This document shows positions 8,534 through 17,681 of a DNA stretch of 64,000 nucleotides, piece after piece (within the stretch, counting starts at the first letter, position 1; every line of letters starts with the position of its first letter). The position numbers and the translations under genes were made by a program. The notes beneath the pieces are model-generated. The model had not been told where the DNA came from and made no database searches. It worked only from the letters and a program-made list of their open reading frames with translations. Source of the stretch: Leifsonia sp. Leaf336. Its GTDB lineage: Bacteria > Actinomycetota > Actinomycetes > Actinomycetales > Microbacteriaceae. The stretch covers positions 434,658 through 498,657 of the forward strand of contig NZ_LMOZ01000002.1 in assembly GCF_001423695.1 (NCBI RefSeq). The letters run 5' to 3'.

Positions 8534-9313
8534 ATGACCTCCACGATCCTCGAGCCGGTCATCGGAACCCGCGCCGACGTCGCCGCACTGCTCCGACGGC
8601 TCTACCGGACGATGGCGACCGTCCGCAGACTCGACCGTGAAGCGGTCGTCCTGCGCGGCCGCGGCCTCCTCCCTTCCCACATCGACTCCCGCGGCCGCGA
8701 GGCCGTGCACGTCGGGGCAGCGTCGGCGCTCGACCCCGCGCGCGACCGCGCGTTCCCCGCAGCCCACGAGCCCGGCATCGCGATCGCGCTCGGTGCAGAC
8801 CCGGCCGCCGTGCTGAGCGCGCGCCGCGGGGCGCTCGGCGCTGCACTCGAGGGCTCGGTGACGCACGCCGTCGGCTGGGCGCTGGGCGCCAAGCTCGACC
8901 GCACCGGCGCGTGCGCGCTGGCGCCCGTCGGTGCGGGCTCCGGGAGCGCTGCCGAGCTGCGCACCGCGGTCGGCACGGCTCGCGCAGCGGCCCTTCCCGT
9001 GGTGTTCCTCTCCGGCTCCGGCCGTTCGGGAGGCACCTCGATGCCCGTCCTGCTGGTCGACGGCTCCGACGCGCTCGCGGTGCACGAGGCGACGCTGGAG
9101 GCCCTGGAGCACGCCCGCGCCGGCCTCGGCCCGATCCTCATCGACGCCGTGCTGCCCGAGCCGGCGGCCTGGCCCGCCCGTGACCCGCTGGTGGTCTGCG
9201 AGCAGCGCCTCCGCGCCACCGGAACCGTCGACGACGACTACTTCGCCGAGGTCGCCGACACCGCCGACGCCCTCGCCGACCGGATGCGCGCCCGCGTGAC
9301 GGCCGGCGTCTGA
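8534..9313 (+). CDS. Degenerate thiamine-pyrophosphate dehydrogenase E1-alpha-like protein
   Basis: The 259-residue product matches the start of 2-oxoacid dehydrogenase E1-alpha subunits: YRTMATVRRLDREAV (residues 24-38), then a GREAVHVGAASAL stretch. Family members are about 320-400 residues, so this one is short. The thiamine-diphosphate motif, normally GDG followed about 30 residues later by Asn-Asn, reads GAGSGS at 133-138 and FLSGSGRSGG later on, so cofactor and magnesium ligands are missing. The C-terminal HSTSDD loop is also absent. No E1-beta or E2 gene is nearby. It is probably a non-catalytic paralogue or a decaying remnant that keeps an open frame. The start follows GAGAGT by seven bases without a clear ribosome site. 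Confidence 0.7.
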   Translation: MTSTILEPVIGTRADVAALLRRLYRTMATVRRLDREAVVLRGRGLLPSHIDSRGREAVHVGAASALDPARDRAFPAAHEPGIAIALGADPAAVLSARRGALGAALEGSVTHAVGWALGAKLDRTGACALAPVGAGSGSAAELRTAVGTARAAALPVVFLSGSGRSGGTSMPVLLVDGSDALAVHEATLEALEHARAGLGPILIDAVLPEPAAWPARDPLVVCEQRLRATGTVDDDYFAEVADTADALADRMRARVTAGV

Positions 9314-9351
9314 CGCTGCCGCACCGCCCGGCGATCGGGGAGGATGGAGCT

Positions 9352-10077
9352 ATGCGCCTCCACGTCGAACGGCATCCCGGAGCCGACCCCGTCCTGCTGG
9401 TCCACGGCTTCGCCACGACCGGCGCCCTCACCTGGGAGGCGACCGGCTGGGTTTCGGCGCTCGCCGAGGCCGGGCGCGGCTCGGTGGTCCCCGACCTGCG
9501 CGGGCACGGCGGCAGCGACGCCCCGCACGATCCGGCCGACTACTCGCCCGACCTCCTCGCCGCCGACCTGATCTCCGCCCTCGACGAGCAGGGCCTCGAC
9601 CGCGTCGACGTCATCGGATACTCCATGGGCAGCTGGGTGGCGCTCGCGCTCGTGGGCCTGGCGCCGCAGCGCGTGCGGCGGCTCGTGGTCGGCGGCGTCG
9701 GCACGGTCGAGCAGTTCGGGCATTGGGGTGTGGAGGCTGTGCGGCAGGCGATCCTGGAGGGAGCGGACACGCTCCCGGCGGACTCCCCGCTGGCGCCGCT
9801 GCTGTCGTCGCTGCGTGAGGCTCCCGGCGTCGACCGCGAGGCGCTCGCCGCGTGCGCGACCGGGATGGCGCAGCATCCGCTGCCGCTCGCTTCCTCCGTG
9901 CCGACACTGGTCGTCGCCGGCGAGACCGACCCCGTGGCCCAGGATGCCGACCGAGCGGCCCGTCTCCTCGGCGCCGAGCTCGTGGTGATCCCGCGCCGCA
10001 ACCACATCACCACGCTGAGTGCGCGCGCGTTCAAGCAGGCTGCGCTCCCGTTCCTGGGAGCTTCGGTCAGCGTGTAG
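9352..10077 (+). CDS. Alpha/beta-fold hydrolase
   Basis: A 241-residue single-domain hydrolase. The oxyanion motif HGF lies near residue 19, DLRGHGGSD at about 47-55, and the nucleophile elbow GYSMGSW near 90. A late Asp (ETDPV) and His (RRNHITT) complete the triad. The whole length fits esterases or ring-cleavage (meta-cleavage type) hydrolases, and the substrate cannot be told from sequence. GGGGAGG and GGAG ribosome sites precede the ATG. The gene lies 38 bases after the E1-alpha-like gene and 49 bases before the Lrp-type regulator, on the same strand, so it probably belongs to the catabolic cluster. Confidence 0.85.
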   Translation: MRLHVERHPGADPVLLVHGFATTGALTWEATGWVSALAEAGRGSVVPDLRGHGGSDAPHDPADYSPDLLAADLISALDEQGLDRVDVIGYSMGSWVALALVGLAPQRVRRLVVGGVGTVEQFGHWGVEAVRQAILEGADTLPADSPLAPLLSSLREAPGVDREALAACATGMAQHPLPLASSVPTLVVAGETDPVAQDADRAARLLGAELVVIPRRNHITTLSARAFKQAALPFLGASVSV

Positions 10078-10126
10078 GTGAGTGGTCACCGCGGTCGTAC
10101 GATGTGCGAGGAGCGAAGGAGTGCGC

Positions 10127-10588
10127 ATGATCGACAGGCTGGACGCCGACCTCATCGCCCTGCTCACGGCGGAACCACGGCTCGGTGTGTTCGAGGCCTC
10201 CCGTCGGCTCGGCGTCGCGCGCGGCACGGTGCAGGCCCGGCTCGACCGGCTGCAGCGCACCGGCGTGGTCAAAGACTTCGCGCCGACGATCGACAGCCAT
10301 CGGCTGGGGTTCCCCGTCACGGCGTTCGTGACGGCCGAGATCACCCAGAGCGACCTCTCGGTCGTCGAGCACCTGCGCGGCATCCCCGAGGTGCTGGAGG
10401 TGCACACCGTCACCGGGTCGGGCGACCTGCTGATCCGGGTGGTCGCCCGCTCCAACGCCGATCTGCAGCGGGTGATCAACGGGATCCTGGGCGACTCGGG
10501 GATCAGCCGCACCTCCACGGTGATCGCGCTGGAGACCAAGATCGAGAGCCGCAGCGTGCCGCTGGTGCAGGCGGCCGCCGAAGACTGA
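10127..10588 (+). CDS. Lrp/AsnC-family transcriptional regulator
   Basis: A 153-residue protein with an N-terminal winged helix-turn-helix (about residues 1-60, with ASRRLGVARGTVQARLDRL as the DNA-reading helices) and a C-terminal RAM/AsnC ligand domain (about 65-150, with EVLEVHTVTGSGDLLIRVVA). The domain binds amino acids or related acids and sets the oligomer. ATG at 10127 was chosen over an in-frame start 45 bases upstream because AAGGAG lies at the right distance and the HTH then begins at the usual position. It is followed after 26 bases by the aldehyde dehydrogenase, so it probably controls that cluster. In actinobacteria such regulators often accompany branched-chain keto-acid genes, which fits the E1-alpha relic nearby. 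Confidence 0.9.
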   Translation: MIDRLDADLIALLTAEPRLGVFEASRRLGVARGTVQARLDRLQRTGVVKDFAPTIDSHRLGFPVTAFVTAEITQSDLSVVEHLRGIPEVLEVHTVTGSGDLLIRVVARSNADLQRVINGILGDSGISRTSTVIALETKIESRSVPLVQAAAED

Positions 10589-10614
10589 GCAGAACCGAGC
10601 CAGGAGGAAACACC

Positions 10615-12078
10615 ATGGACGAGAAGACGTTGCTCGAACGCGTGCCCGATCGCCTCTTCATCGGCGGCGAATGGCTGCCGGGAGCGAACGGGACGCTGAA
10701 GGTGTTCGACCCGGCCACCGGCGACCTCATCCGCGAGATCGCGAACGCGTCCGAGGAGGACGGGGCCCGCGCGCTGGACGCCGCAGTCGCCGCGGCCGAT
10801 GCGTGGGCGGCCACCCCGCCGCGCACGCGCGGGGAGATCCTCCGTCGCGCGTTCGACCTCCTGCAGGAGCGTCGTGACGAGTTCGCGCTGCTGATGACGC
10901 TCGAGATGGGCAAGCCGCTGGCCGAGTCCAACGGGGAGGTCACCTACGGCGGCGAGTTCCTGCGCTGGTTCTCGGAGGAGGCCGTGCGCATCGCCGGCCG
11001 CTACGCGACCAACCCCGAGGGCACGGGCCGGATGATCGTGTCGCAGCACGCCGTCGGGCCGTGCTTCCTGATCACGCCGTGGAACTTCCCGCTGGCCATG
11101 GCGACGCGCAAGATCGCGCCGGCCCTGGCCGCGGGCTGCACGGTCGTCGTCAAGCCGGCCGAGTTGACCCCGCTGACGACGCTGTACTTCGCCCGCCTGC
11201 TGGAGGACGCCGGGCTGCCGGCCGGCGTGCTCAACGTGATCACGACCTCCACCTCGGGAAAGGTGTCGGCGCCGATCATCGCCGACCCGCGCCTGCGCAA
11301 GCTGTCGTTCACCGGCTCGACCGAGGTGGGCAGGAAGCTGCTGCAGCAGGCGTCGGAGAACGTGCTGCGCACCTCCATGGAGCTCGGCGGCAACGCGCCG
11401 TTCGTCGTGTTCGACGACGCCGATCTCGACCGCGCGGTCGACGGCGCGATGCTGGCGAAGTTCCGCAACATCGGCGAGGCGTGCACGGCGGCCAACCGGT
11501 TCATCGTGCACGAGGACGTCGCCGACGAGTTCGCGCGCCGGGTGACCGAGAGGGTCAAGGCGATGAAGATCGGCCGCGGAACCGAGGACGGCGTCACCAT
11601 CGGCCCGCTGATCAACGCGGACGCGGTCGACAAGGCCGCCGAGCTGCTGGAGGACGCGGTCGCCCGGGGCGCGACAGTGCTGACCGGCGGCTCGCGCGTC
11701 TCCGGAGCCGGCACGTTCTTCGAGCCGACCGTCGTCACCGACGTGCGTGCGGGCAGCGAGATCCTGCGGCAGGAGATCTTCGGCCCGGTGCTGTCGATCG
11801 TGCGCTTCCGCGACGAGGACGAAGCGGTGCGCATCGCCAACGACACCGAGTTCGGCCTGGTCTCGTACGTCTTCACGAAGGACCTCGCCCGCGGTCAGCG
11901 GATGATCGAGCGCCTGCAGACCGGGATGATGGGGCTCAACGTCGGCGTCGTGTCGAACGCGGCGGCGCCGTTCGGCGGTGTGAAGCAGTCGGGGCTCGGG
12001 CGCGAGGGAGGCCCGGAGGGCATCCACGAGTACCTCAGCACGAAGTACACCTTGACGCCCGATCCGTTCACGGCCTGA
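10615..12078 (+). CDS. NAD(P)-dependent aldehyde dehydrogenase (succinate-semialdehyde type)
   Basis: This 487-residue ALDH-superfamily enzyme oxidises an aldehyde to an acid in the cytoplasm. Key motifs are TPWNFPLAM (Asn157), the Rossmann signature FTGSTEVG, SMELGGNAPF (Glu256) and the nucleophile Cys290 in NIGEACTAANRF. The Cys-Thr-Ala-Ala-Asn-Arg context is typical of succinate-semialdehyde dehydrogenases (GabD/SSADH class), but the exact substrate is not proven. A CAGGAGG ribosome site lies 8 bases upstream. The thiolase begins 16 bases after its stop and an SDR follows, which suggests an operon degrading an amino-acid, fatty-acid or related carbon source. Confidence 0.92.
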   Translation: MDEKTLLERVPDRLFIGGEWLPGANGTLKVFDPATGDLIREIANASEEDGARALDAAVAAADAWAATPPRTRGEILRRAFDLLQERRDEFALLMTLEMGKPLAESNGEVTYGGEFLRWFSEEAVRIAGRYATNPEGTGRMIVSQHAVGPCFLITPWNFPLAMATRKIAPALAAGCTVVVKPAELTPLTTLYFARLLEDAGLPAGVLNVITTSTSGKVSAPIIADPRLRKLSFTGSTEVGRKLLQQASENVLRTSMELGGNAPFVVFDDADLDRAVDGAMLAKFRNIGEACTAANRFIVHEDVADEFARRVTERVKAMKIGRGTEDGVTIGPLINADAVDKAAELLEDAVARGATVLTGGSRVSGAGTFFEPTVVTDVRAGSEILRQEIFGPVLSIVRFRDEDEAVRIANDTEFGLVSYVFTKDLARGQRMIERLQTGMMGLNVGVVSNAAAPFGGVKQSGLGREGGPEGIHEYLSTKYTLTPDPFTA

Positions 12079-12094
12079 ACCGAGGAGCACCACC

Positions 12095-13279
12095 ATGCCG
12101 ACCGAAGCCGTCATCGTCGACGTCGTCCGCACGCCCTCCGGCCGCGGCAAGCCGGGAGGGGAGCTCTCGGACATCCACCCCGCCGACCTCCTGGCGGGCG
12201 TGCTCGCCGAGCTCGTGCACCGCAACGGACTGGACCCGGCGCTCGTCGATGACGTCATCGGAGGCTGCGTCACGCAGTCCGGCGAGCAGGCGGGCAACAT
12301 CACCCGGACCGCCGCGCTCAGCGCGGGCTTCCCGGAGAGCGTGCCGGGCGTCACGATCGACCGGCAGTGCGGGTCGAGCCAGCAGGCGGCGGCTTTCGCC
12401 GCGCAGGGCGTAATCGCCGGCGCATACGACATCGTCATCGCCTGCGGGGTCGAGTCGATGAGCCGTGCGCCGATGGGTTCGAACGTGGGCGGAGCCTCCC
12501 TCGGCGGCGAACTGCTGCACTCGCGCTACCCCGAAGGCCTGGTCAACCAAGGTGTCGCCGCGGAGCTGATCGCCGAGCGCTGGGGCATCGCGCGGGACGA
12601 GCTGGACGCGTTCGCCGCCGAGTCGCACCGCCGCGCCGCGGAGGCAGCCGCCTCCGGGGCCTTCGAGGGCGAGCTCGTGCCGGTGCCGACGCCCGACAGC
12701 GGCAGTGTGGAGGCCGACGAGACCATCCGGCCGGGCACGACGGTCGAGAAGCTCGCGACGTTGGCGCCGTCGTTCCGCACGGACGCGCTGGCGGCGCGGT
12801 TCCCGCAGCTCGACTGGCGGATCACCCCCGGCAACTCGTCGCCGCTCACCGATGGGGCGTCGGCCGCGCTGATCATGAGCGCGGAGGCGGCGAAACGGCT
12901 CGGGCTCAGGCCGCGGGCGCGGTTCCACTCGTTCGCGGTGACCGGCAGCGACCCGCTCTTCATGCTCACCGGGATCCTCCCGGCGACCCGCAAGCTGCTC
13001 GACCGCAGCGGGGTGAAGCTCGACGACATCCAGGCCTACGAGGTCAACGAAGCCTTCGCTCCGGTGCCGCTGCTGTGGCAGCGCGAGTTCGACGCCGACC
13101 CGGCCCGGCTGAACCCGCGAGGCGGCGCCATCGCGCTGGGCCACGCACTCGGCTCGTCCGGGACGCGGCTGCTCGGCACCCTCCTGAACGAGCTGGAGGC
13201 GGTCGGCGGCCGCTACGGCCTCCAGACCATGTGCGAGGGTGGAGGCACCGCCAACGCCACCCTCATCGAGCTCGTCTGA
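12095..13279 (+). CDS. Acyl-CoA thiolase (acetyl-CoA C-acyltransferase)
   Basis: A 394-residue thiolase that cleaves 3-ketoacyl-CoA with CoA, or runs in reverse. The acylated cysteine is Cys92 in DRQCGSSQQA. The C-terminal catalytic pieces NEAFA, GGAIALGHALGSSGTRLL and CEGGG are all present, so the enzyme should be active. The length fits the degradative class, and the DRQCGSSQQ form is frequent in actinobacterial steroid or fatty-acid thiolases. GAGGAG precedes the ATG. It sits between an aldehyde dehydrogenase and a 3-hydroxyacyl-CoA dehydrogenase-like SDR, which together could run the last steps of a beta-oxidation-like path. Confidence 0.93.
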   Translation: MPTEAVIVDVVRTPSGRGKPGGELSDIHPADLLAGVLAELVHRNGLDPALVDDVIGGCVTQSGEQAGNITRTAALSAGFPESVPGVTIDRQCGSSQQAAAFAAQGVIAGAYDIVIACGVESMSRAPMGSNVGGASLGGELLHSRYPEGLVNQGVAAELIAERWGIARDELDAFAAESHRRAAEAAASGAFEGELVPVPTPDSGSVEADETIRPGTTVEKLATLAPSFRTDALAARFPQLDWRITPGNSSPLTDGASAALIMSAEAAKRLGLRPRARFHSFAVTGSDPLFMLTGILPATRKLLDRSGVKLDDIQAYEVNEAFAPVPLLWQREFDADPARLNPRGGAIALGHALGSSGTRLLGTLLNELEAVGGRYGLQTMCEGGGTANATLIELV

Positions 13280-13326
13280 ACCCTCTGCTCTTCTGAACCA
13301 CCGCTCTTCGCGACGAAAGGACACTC

Positions 13327-14106
13327 ATGCAGATCGACGGTTGCTCCGCCCTGGTCACCGGAGGCGCCAGCGGACTCGGCAACGCCACCGCGCGAGCGCT
13401 CACGGAGGCCGGCGCGCGCGTCGTGATCCTCGACCTCCCCAGCTCGGAGGGCGAGAAGGCCGCGGTCGCCCTCGGTCCGCACGCCCGGTTCGTGCCGGCC
13501 GACGTCACGGACGTCGAGCAGGTTCAGGAGGCCGTCCAGACCGCGAGCGCCCTGGCGCCGCTGCGGATCGTGGTCAACTGCGCCGGCATCGCGACGGCCC
13601 AGAAGGTGCTCGGCCGCGACGGCATCCTCCCGCTGGAGAGCTTCGAGCGGGTCGTCCGGGTCAACCTGATCGGCACCTTCAACGTGGTGCGACTGGCCGC
13701 GGCCGCGATGGTCGAGACCGAGCCGGTGGGGGAGGACGCACCGGGCGGCCAGGAGCGCGGCGTCATCGTGAACACCGCCTCCGTCGCCGCGTTCGACGGG
13801 CAGATCGGCCAGACGGCCTACTCGGCCTCCAAGGGCGGGGTGGCCGCGATGACGCTGCCTCTCGCGCGGGAGTTCGCGCGCAGCCTGATCCGGGTGGTGA
13901 CCATTGCGCCTGGCATCTTCGAGACGCCGATGATGGCGGGGCTTCCGCAGGCGGCGCAGGACTCGCTCGCCGCGCAGGTGCCGCACCCCTCGCGCCTCGG
14001 CCGGCCGGCGGAGTACGCCCAGCTGGTGCGCTCCATCGTAGAGAACCCGATGCTCAACGGCGAGACGATCCGCCTCGACGGCGCCATCCGCATGCAGCCG
14101 AAGTAA
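13327..14106 (+). CDS. SDR-family 3-hydroxyacyl-CoA dehydrogenase-like oxidoreductase
   Basis: The 259-residue short-chain dehydrogenase has the glycine-rich NAD site TGGASGLG (11-18), an Asp at the end of beta-2 (ILDLPSS) that favours NAD, NCAG at 84-87, and the catalytic Ser152, Tyr165 and Lys169 (YSASKGG). An insert at about 130-145 ([14 protein letters not shown]) is characteristic of type II 3-hydroxyacyl-CoA dehydrogenases (HSD17B10 group). That fits the thiolase immediately upstream as its partner step. A GAAAGGA ribosome site precedes the start. This is the last gene of the cluster, and it converges on ramB. Confidence 0.9.
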   Translation: MQIDGCSALVTGGASGLGNATARALTEAGARVVILDLPSSEGEKAAVALGPHARFVPADVTDVEQVQEAVQTASALAPLRIVVNCAGIATAQKVLGRDGILPLESFERVVRVNLIGTFNVVRLAAAAMVETEPVGEDAPGGQERGVIVNTASVAAFDGQIGQTAYSASKGGVAAMTLPLAREFARSLIRVVTIAPGIFETPMMAGLPQAAQDSLAAQVPHPSRLGRPAEYAQLVRSIVENPMLNGETIRLDGAIRMQPK

Positions 14107-14110
14107 CCGA

Positions 14111-14165
14111 GATTCGTCACGAATCCACACTTTCGTGCCACGAATCAAGGCATTCGTGAGGAATC
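14111..14165. repeat. Three consecutive TTCGT palindromes between convergent genes
   Basis: Three related inverted repeats fill the 59-base gap between the SDR gene and ramB. The first is GATTCGT-C-ACGAATC (14111-14125, perfect). The second is TTCGTG-C-CACGAA (14132-14144, perfect). The third is ATTC-GTGAG-GAAT (14152-14164). Spacers of one base are too tight for separate terminator hairpins, so a protein-binding array is possible. Alternatively the arms pair with one another and end both transcripts. Confidence 0.6.
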
Positions 14166-15623
14166 TCACACGTCGGAGTGCGCCTCCAGGAACGTGTACA
14201 CGTCGGAGTCGTCGACGCCGGGGAACGACCCGGACGGCAGCGGCGACAGGATGTGCGCGTGCAGGCGCGCACTCGGCCACGCCTTGCCCGACCAGTGCCC
14301 GGTCAGCGCGGCCGGCGCCCGCTTGCAGCACGACTCGTCGGGGCAGCGCGACTCCGCCCGTTCCGTCGTCTCCCGACCGCGGAACCACTTGGCCTGGTCG
14401 AAGGGCACGCCGACGCTGATCGAGTATCCGCCCTCGGCCGTGCTGCCCGTCTGCGTCGAGCACCAGTAGGTGCCGGCCGGGGTGTCGGTGTACTGGTAGA
14501 ACTCCGTCGTGCGGTTGGTGCGCGCGAAGGCGTTGCGGGCGCCCCACTTGCGGCAGACCACCTGCCCCTCGATCGAACCGGTCACGTCGGTCGGCAGCGG
14601 GAGGCCGTCGTTCTCGTAGCCCTTGTAGAGCGTGCCGTCGTCGCCGACCCGCAAGAAATGCAGGGGCATGTCGAGGTGCCGCGTCGCCAGGTTGGTCAGG
14701 CGCAGCGCCGCCGCTTCGTGGGTCACCCCGAATGCGTCGCGGAAGTCCTCGACGGCGAGGTCCTTCTCCTTCTTCGCCTGCTGCAGGAACGCGACCGCTG
14801 CGGCCTCCGGCATCAGGCAGCACGCCGCGAAGTAGTTGATCTCCAGCCGCTGACGCAGGAAGTCTGCGTAGCTGGCGGGACGCTCGTGGCCGAGCAGCCG
14901 GTGCGCCATCGCCTGCAGCGCCATCGACCGGAGGCCGTGACCGCCAGGGATCGAGGCCGGCGGCAGGTAGATGCGCCCGTTCTCGAGGTCGGTGATCGAC
15001 CGGGTGGAACGGGGGAGGTCGTCGACGTAGATCAGCTCGAAGCCCAACTGCTCCGCCATCACGCTCACCTCGCGGTGGGTGAGGGCGCCGCGGACATGGC
15101 CGGAGGCGCGCACGCGCTCCTCGGCGAGCACCTCGATGTCGGAGATGTAGTTGTTCTGGCCGCGCATCCGCTCGCGTAGCTCGGTGTTCGCCCTCCGCGC
15201 CTCCTCGGGCGTCGCGATGGCCTCGCTCGCCCTCCGTGAGAGTTCGCGGTGGAGGCCGACCAGAGCCTCCAGCGTCTCGGTAGGGGTGCCTTTCGTCGGC
15301 TTGACGGTGGGGAGACCGAGGGAGCCGTAGAGGGTGCCCCGCTGCGCGCGGGAGAGCTCGATCTCCAGTGCGGCGCGCTCGTCCGGCGGCTCGGCGGAGA
15401 GCAGGTCGGCGAGCTGCACCCCGAGCGCGGACGCGAGAGTGCCGAGCAGGGAGATGCGCGGCTCGCGCTTGCCGTTCTCGATCAATGAGAGCTGACTGGC
15501 CGCGACGCCGGCCGCCGCCCCGAGCTCGTCGAGGGTGAGGCCGCGCTGCGTGCGGAAGTGCCGGATGCGGTGGCCGAGGGTTGCGACGTCCGCGGTCACC
15601 GGCTCGGAGGCGAGGGAGTCCAT
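14166..15623 (-). CDS. ramB: RamB/ScfR-type short-chain acyl regulator
   Basis: A 485-residue regulator of the RamB family, which in Corynebacterium controls acetate and propionate metabolism genes. Residues 16-70 form an XRE helix-turn-helix (LDELGAAAGVAASQLSLIEN). The middle (about 190-300) resembles the IrrE/ImmA peptidase-like fold, with a QAMAHRLLGHE stretch. The C-terminal Cys-rich domain (about 310-485) has CRKWGARNAF, YWC and CPDESCC. The start has no ribosome site; it lies 6 bases after TATTGT (15630-15635 on this strand), suggesting a leaderless message. It is divergent from pckG across 117 bases that carry a matching palindrome, so it may control pckG and itself. Confidence 0.9.
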   Translation of the reverse strand: MDSLASEPVTADVATLGHRIRHFRTQRGLTLDELGAAAGVAASQLSLIENGKREPRISLLGTLASALGVQLADLLSAEPPDERAALEIELSRAQRGTLYGSLGLPTVKPTKGTPTETLEALVGLHRELSRRASEAIATPEEARRANTELRERMRGQNNYISDIEVLAEERVRASGHVRGALTHREVSVMAEQLGFELIYVDDLPRSTRSITDLENGRIYLPPASIPGGHGLRSMALQAMAHRLLGHERPASYADFLRQRLEINYFAACCLMPEAAAVAFLQQAKKEKDLAVEDFRDAFGVTHEAAALRLTNLATRHLDMPLHFLRVGDDGTLYKGYENDGLPLPTDVTGSIEGQVVCRKWGARNAFARTNRTTEFYQYTDTPAGTYWCSTQTGSTAEGGYSISVGVPFDQAKWFRGRETTERAESRCPDESCCKRAPAALTGHWSGKAWPSARLHAHILSPLPSGSFPGVDDSDVYTFLEAHSDV

Positions 15624-15639
15624 GCCTTCACAATAGCGA

Positions 15640-15655
15640 AAGAATCCTGATTCTT
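15640..15655. promoter_or_regulatory. Palindromic site in the ramB-pckG intergenic region
   Basis: AAGAATC-CT-GATTCTT is a perfect 7-base inverted repeat directly upstream of the ramB -10-like hexamer TATTGT (15630-15635). GATTC (15664-15668) and GAATC (15683-15687) half-sites follow within the same divergent region. The position suits an operator for autoregulation of ramB and control of pckG. This differs from the published corynebacterial RamB consensus, so assigning it to RamB is inference. Confidence 0.5.
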
Positions 15656-15740
15656 AACGCCACGATTCTCGCCCAGGGCCATGAATCCTGCCTGATGCTG
15701 GATACAGACCACGATCTTTCCGAACGAGAGGACCGCCGGA

Positions 15741-17636
15741 ATGAGCATCGCCGAGCTCCCCAGGACCGACCAGGCGCACGACGCCGTCGATCACCGCGTG
15801 ACCCCATCGCACGACACGAAGAGCACGGGAGGCATCGCGGGCCTGACCGGTCTCGACGGCCTCCGGGCCTGGGTCGCCGGCATCGCCGACCTGACCCAGC
15901 CGGAGTCGATCGTCTGGTGCGACGGCACACCGGGGGAGGAGGACCGCCTCACCAAGCAGCTCGTCGCCGAGGGAAAGCTCATCCGCCTGAACCCGGAGTG
16001 GCGCCCCAACAGCTTCCTCGCCCGCACCGATCCCGGTGACGTGGCCCGAGTGGAGGACCGCACCTTCATCTGCTCGCTCGCCGAGGACGACGCCGGCCCG
16101 ACGAACAACTGGCGCGAGCCGGCGGCCATGCGCGCCGAGCTGCGCGAGGTCTTCGCCGGCAGCATGCGGGGACGCACCATGTACGTCGTCCCGTTCTCGA
16201 TGGGCCCGGTCGGCGGTCCGATCTCGCAGGTCGGCGTCGAGCTGACCGATTCCGCGTACGTCGCCGTCAGCATGGCGAAGATGACGCGCGTGACCGGCGC
16301 CGTGCTCGACCTGATCGAGGCCGGGCAGCCGTGGGTGCCGACCGTGCACAGCGTCGGCGCCCCGCTGATCGACGACGCGGGAGTCCGCCACGACGACGTG
16401 ACCTGGCCGTGCAACGAGACCAAGTACATCGTCCAGTTCCCGGAGACCAGGGAGGTGTGGTCGTACGGCTCCGGCTACGGCGGCAACGCCATCCTCGCCA
16501 AGAAGGCCTTCGCGCTGCGGATCGCCTCGGCGATGGCGCGCGACGAGGGCTGGCTGGCCGAGCACATGCTGCTGGTCAAGGTCACCTCGCCCGAGGGCCG
16601 CGCCTTCCACTTCGCGGCGGCGTTCCCGTCGGCGTGCGGCAAGACCAACCTCGCGATGCTGCGGCCGACCATCCCCGGCTGGACCGTGGAGACGATCGGC
16701 GACGACATCGCCTGGCTGCGCGAGGGGCCGGACGGCCGGCTGCGCGCGATCAACCCCGAGGCGGGCTTCTTCGGCGTCGCGCCGGGTACGGGAGAGCTCA
16801 CCAACAAGACCGCGGTCGAGACCCTGTGGGGCAACACGATCTTCACCAATGTGGCGCTGCGCGACGACGGCGACGTGTGGTGGGAGGGCCTCACCGAGGA
16901 GCCTCCCGCGCACCTCATCGACTGGCAGGGCAACGACTGGACTCCCGCGAGCGGGCGTCCGGCCGCGCACCCGAACTCCCGGTTCACCGTGTCCGCCGCG
17001 CAGTGCCCGTCCATCGCCGACGACTGGGACGCGTTCGACGGCGTGCCGATCGACGCCATCCTGTTCGGAGGCCGCCGCGCCACCAACGTTCCGCTCGTGG
17101 CGCAGGCGCGCGACTGGAAGCACGGCGTCTTCATCGGCGCGACCGTCTCGTCGGAGAAGACGGCGGCGGCGGAGGGCACGGTCGGCGAGCTGCGCCGCGA
17201 CCCGTTCGCGATGCTCCCGTTCTGCGGCTACAACATGGCGGACTACTGGGGCCACTGGCTGGAGGTCGGCGAGAAGCTGGGCGAGAACGCTCCGGCCGTG
17301 TTCCAGGTCAACTGGTTCCGCAAGGGCGATGACGGTCGGTTCCTGTGGCCGGGCTTCGGCGAGAACTCGCGGGTGATCGAGTGGATCGCGCGCCGGGTCG
17401 AGGGCACCGCCGACGCGGTGTCGACGCCGATCGGCCGGCTCCCGAAGGTCGAGCAGCTCGACCTGGACGGTCTCGACCTCCCGGAGGCCGACGTCGCGGA
17501 GCTCTTCGAGGTCGACCGCGAGAGCTGGCTCGCCGAGTGCGATCTGACGGAGGAGTTCTTCGAGCGCTTCGGCACCCGCGTGCCGGCGGCGCTGCGGGCC
17601 GAGCTCGCCTCTCTCCGCTACCAGCTCCGAGCGTGA
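15741..17636 (+). CDS. pckG: Phosphoenolpyruvate carboxykinase (GTP)
   Basis: A 631-residue GTP-dependent PEPCK that turns oxaloacetate into phosphoenolpyruvate, the entry step of gluconeogenesis from TCA intermediates. The kinase loop [13 protein letters not shown] (about residues 295-307), the metal/nucleotide stretch [16 protein letters not shown] and the [15 protein letters not shown] block are all intact. The start ATG has GAGAGGA 9 bases upstream. It is divergent from ramB, which is known to regulate acetate metabolism in related bacteria, and it is closed by a strong T-tailed terminator 45 bases after the stop. With glpD, glpK and sdh in the same window it supports growth on glycerol, acetate and nucleosides. 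Confidence 0.97.
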   Translation: MSIAELPRTDQAHDAVDHRVTPSHDTKSTGGIAGLTGLDGLRAWVAGIADLTQPESIVWCDGTPGEEDRLTKQLVAEGKLIRLNPEWRPNSFLARTDPGDVARVEDRTFICSLAEDDAGPTNNWREPAAMRAELREVFAGSMRGRTMYVVPFSMGPVGGPISQVGVELTDSAYVAVSMAKMTRVTGAVLDLIEAGQPWVPTVHSVGAPLIDDAGVRHDDVTWPCNETKYIVQFPETREVWSYGSGYGGNAILAKKAFALRIASAMARDEGWLAEHMLLVKVTSPEGRAFHFAAAFPSACGKTNLAMLRPTIPGWTVETIGDDIAWLREGPDGRLRAINPEAGFFGVAPGTGELTNKTAVETLWGNTIFTNVALRDDGDVWWEGLTEEPPAHLIDWQGNDWTPASGRPAAHPNSRFTVSAAQCPSIADDWDAFDGVPIDAILFGGRRATNVPLVAQARDWKHGVFIGATVSSEKTAAAEGTVGELRRDPFAMLPFCGYNMADYWGHWLEVGEKLGENAPAVFQVNWFRKGDDGRFLWPGFGENSRVIEWIARRVEGTADAVSTPIGRLPKVEQLDLDGLDLPEADVAELFEVDRESWLAECDLTEEFFERFGTRVPAALRAELASLRYQLRA

Positions 17637-17681
17637 CCGCGTCGAGCCCGTCCCGAAGCCCCCGCGCCTGACCGCGGGCGA

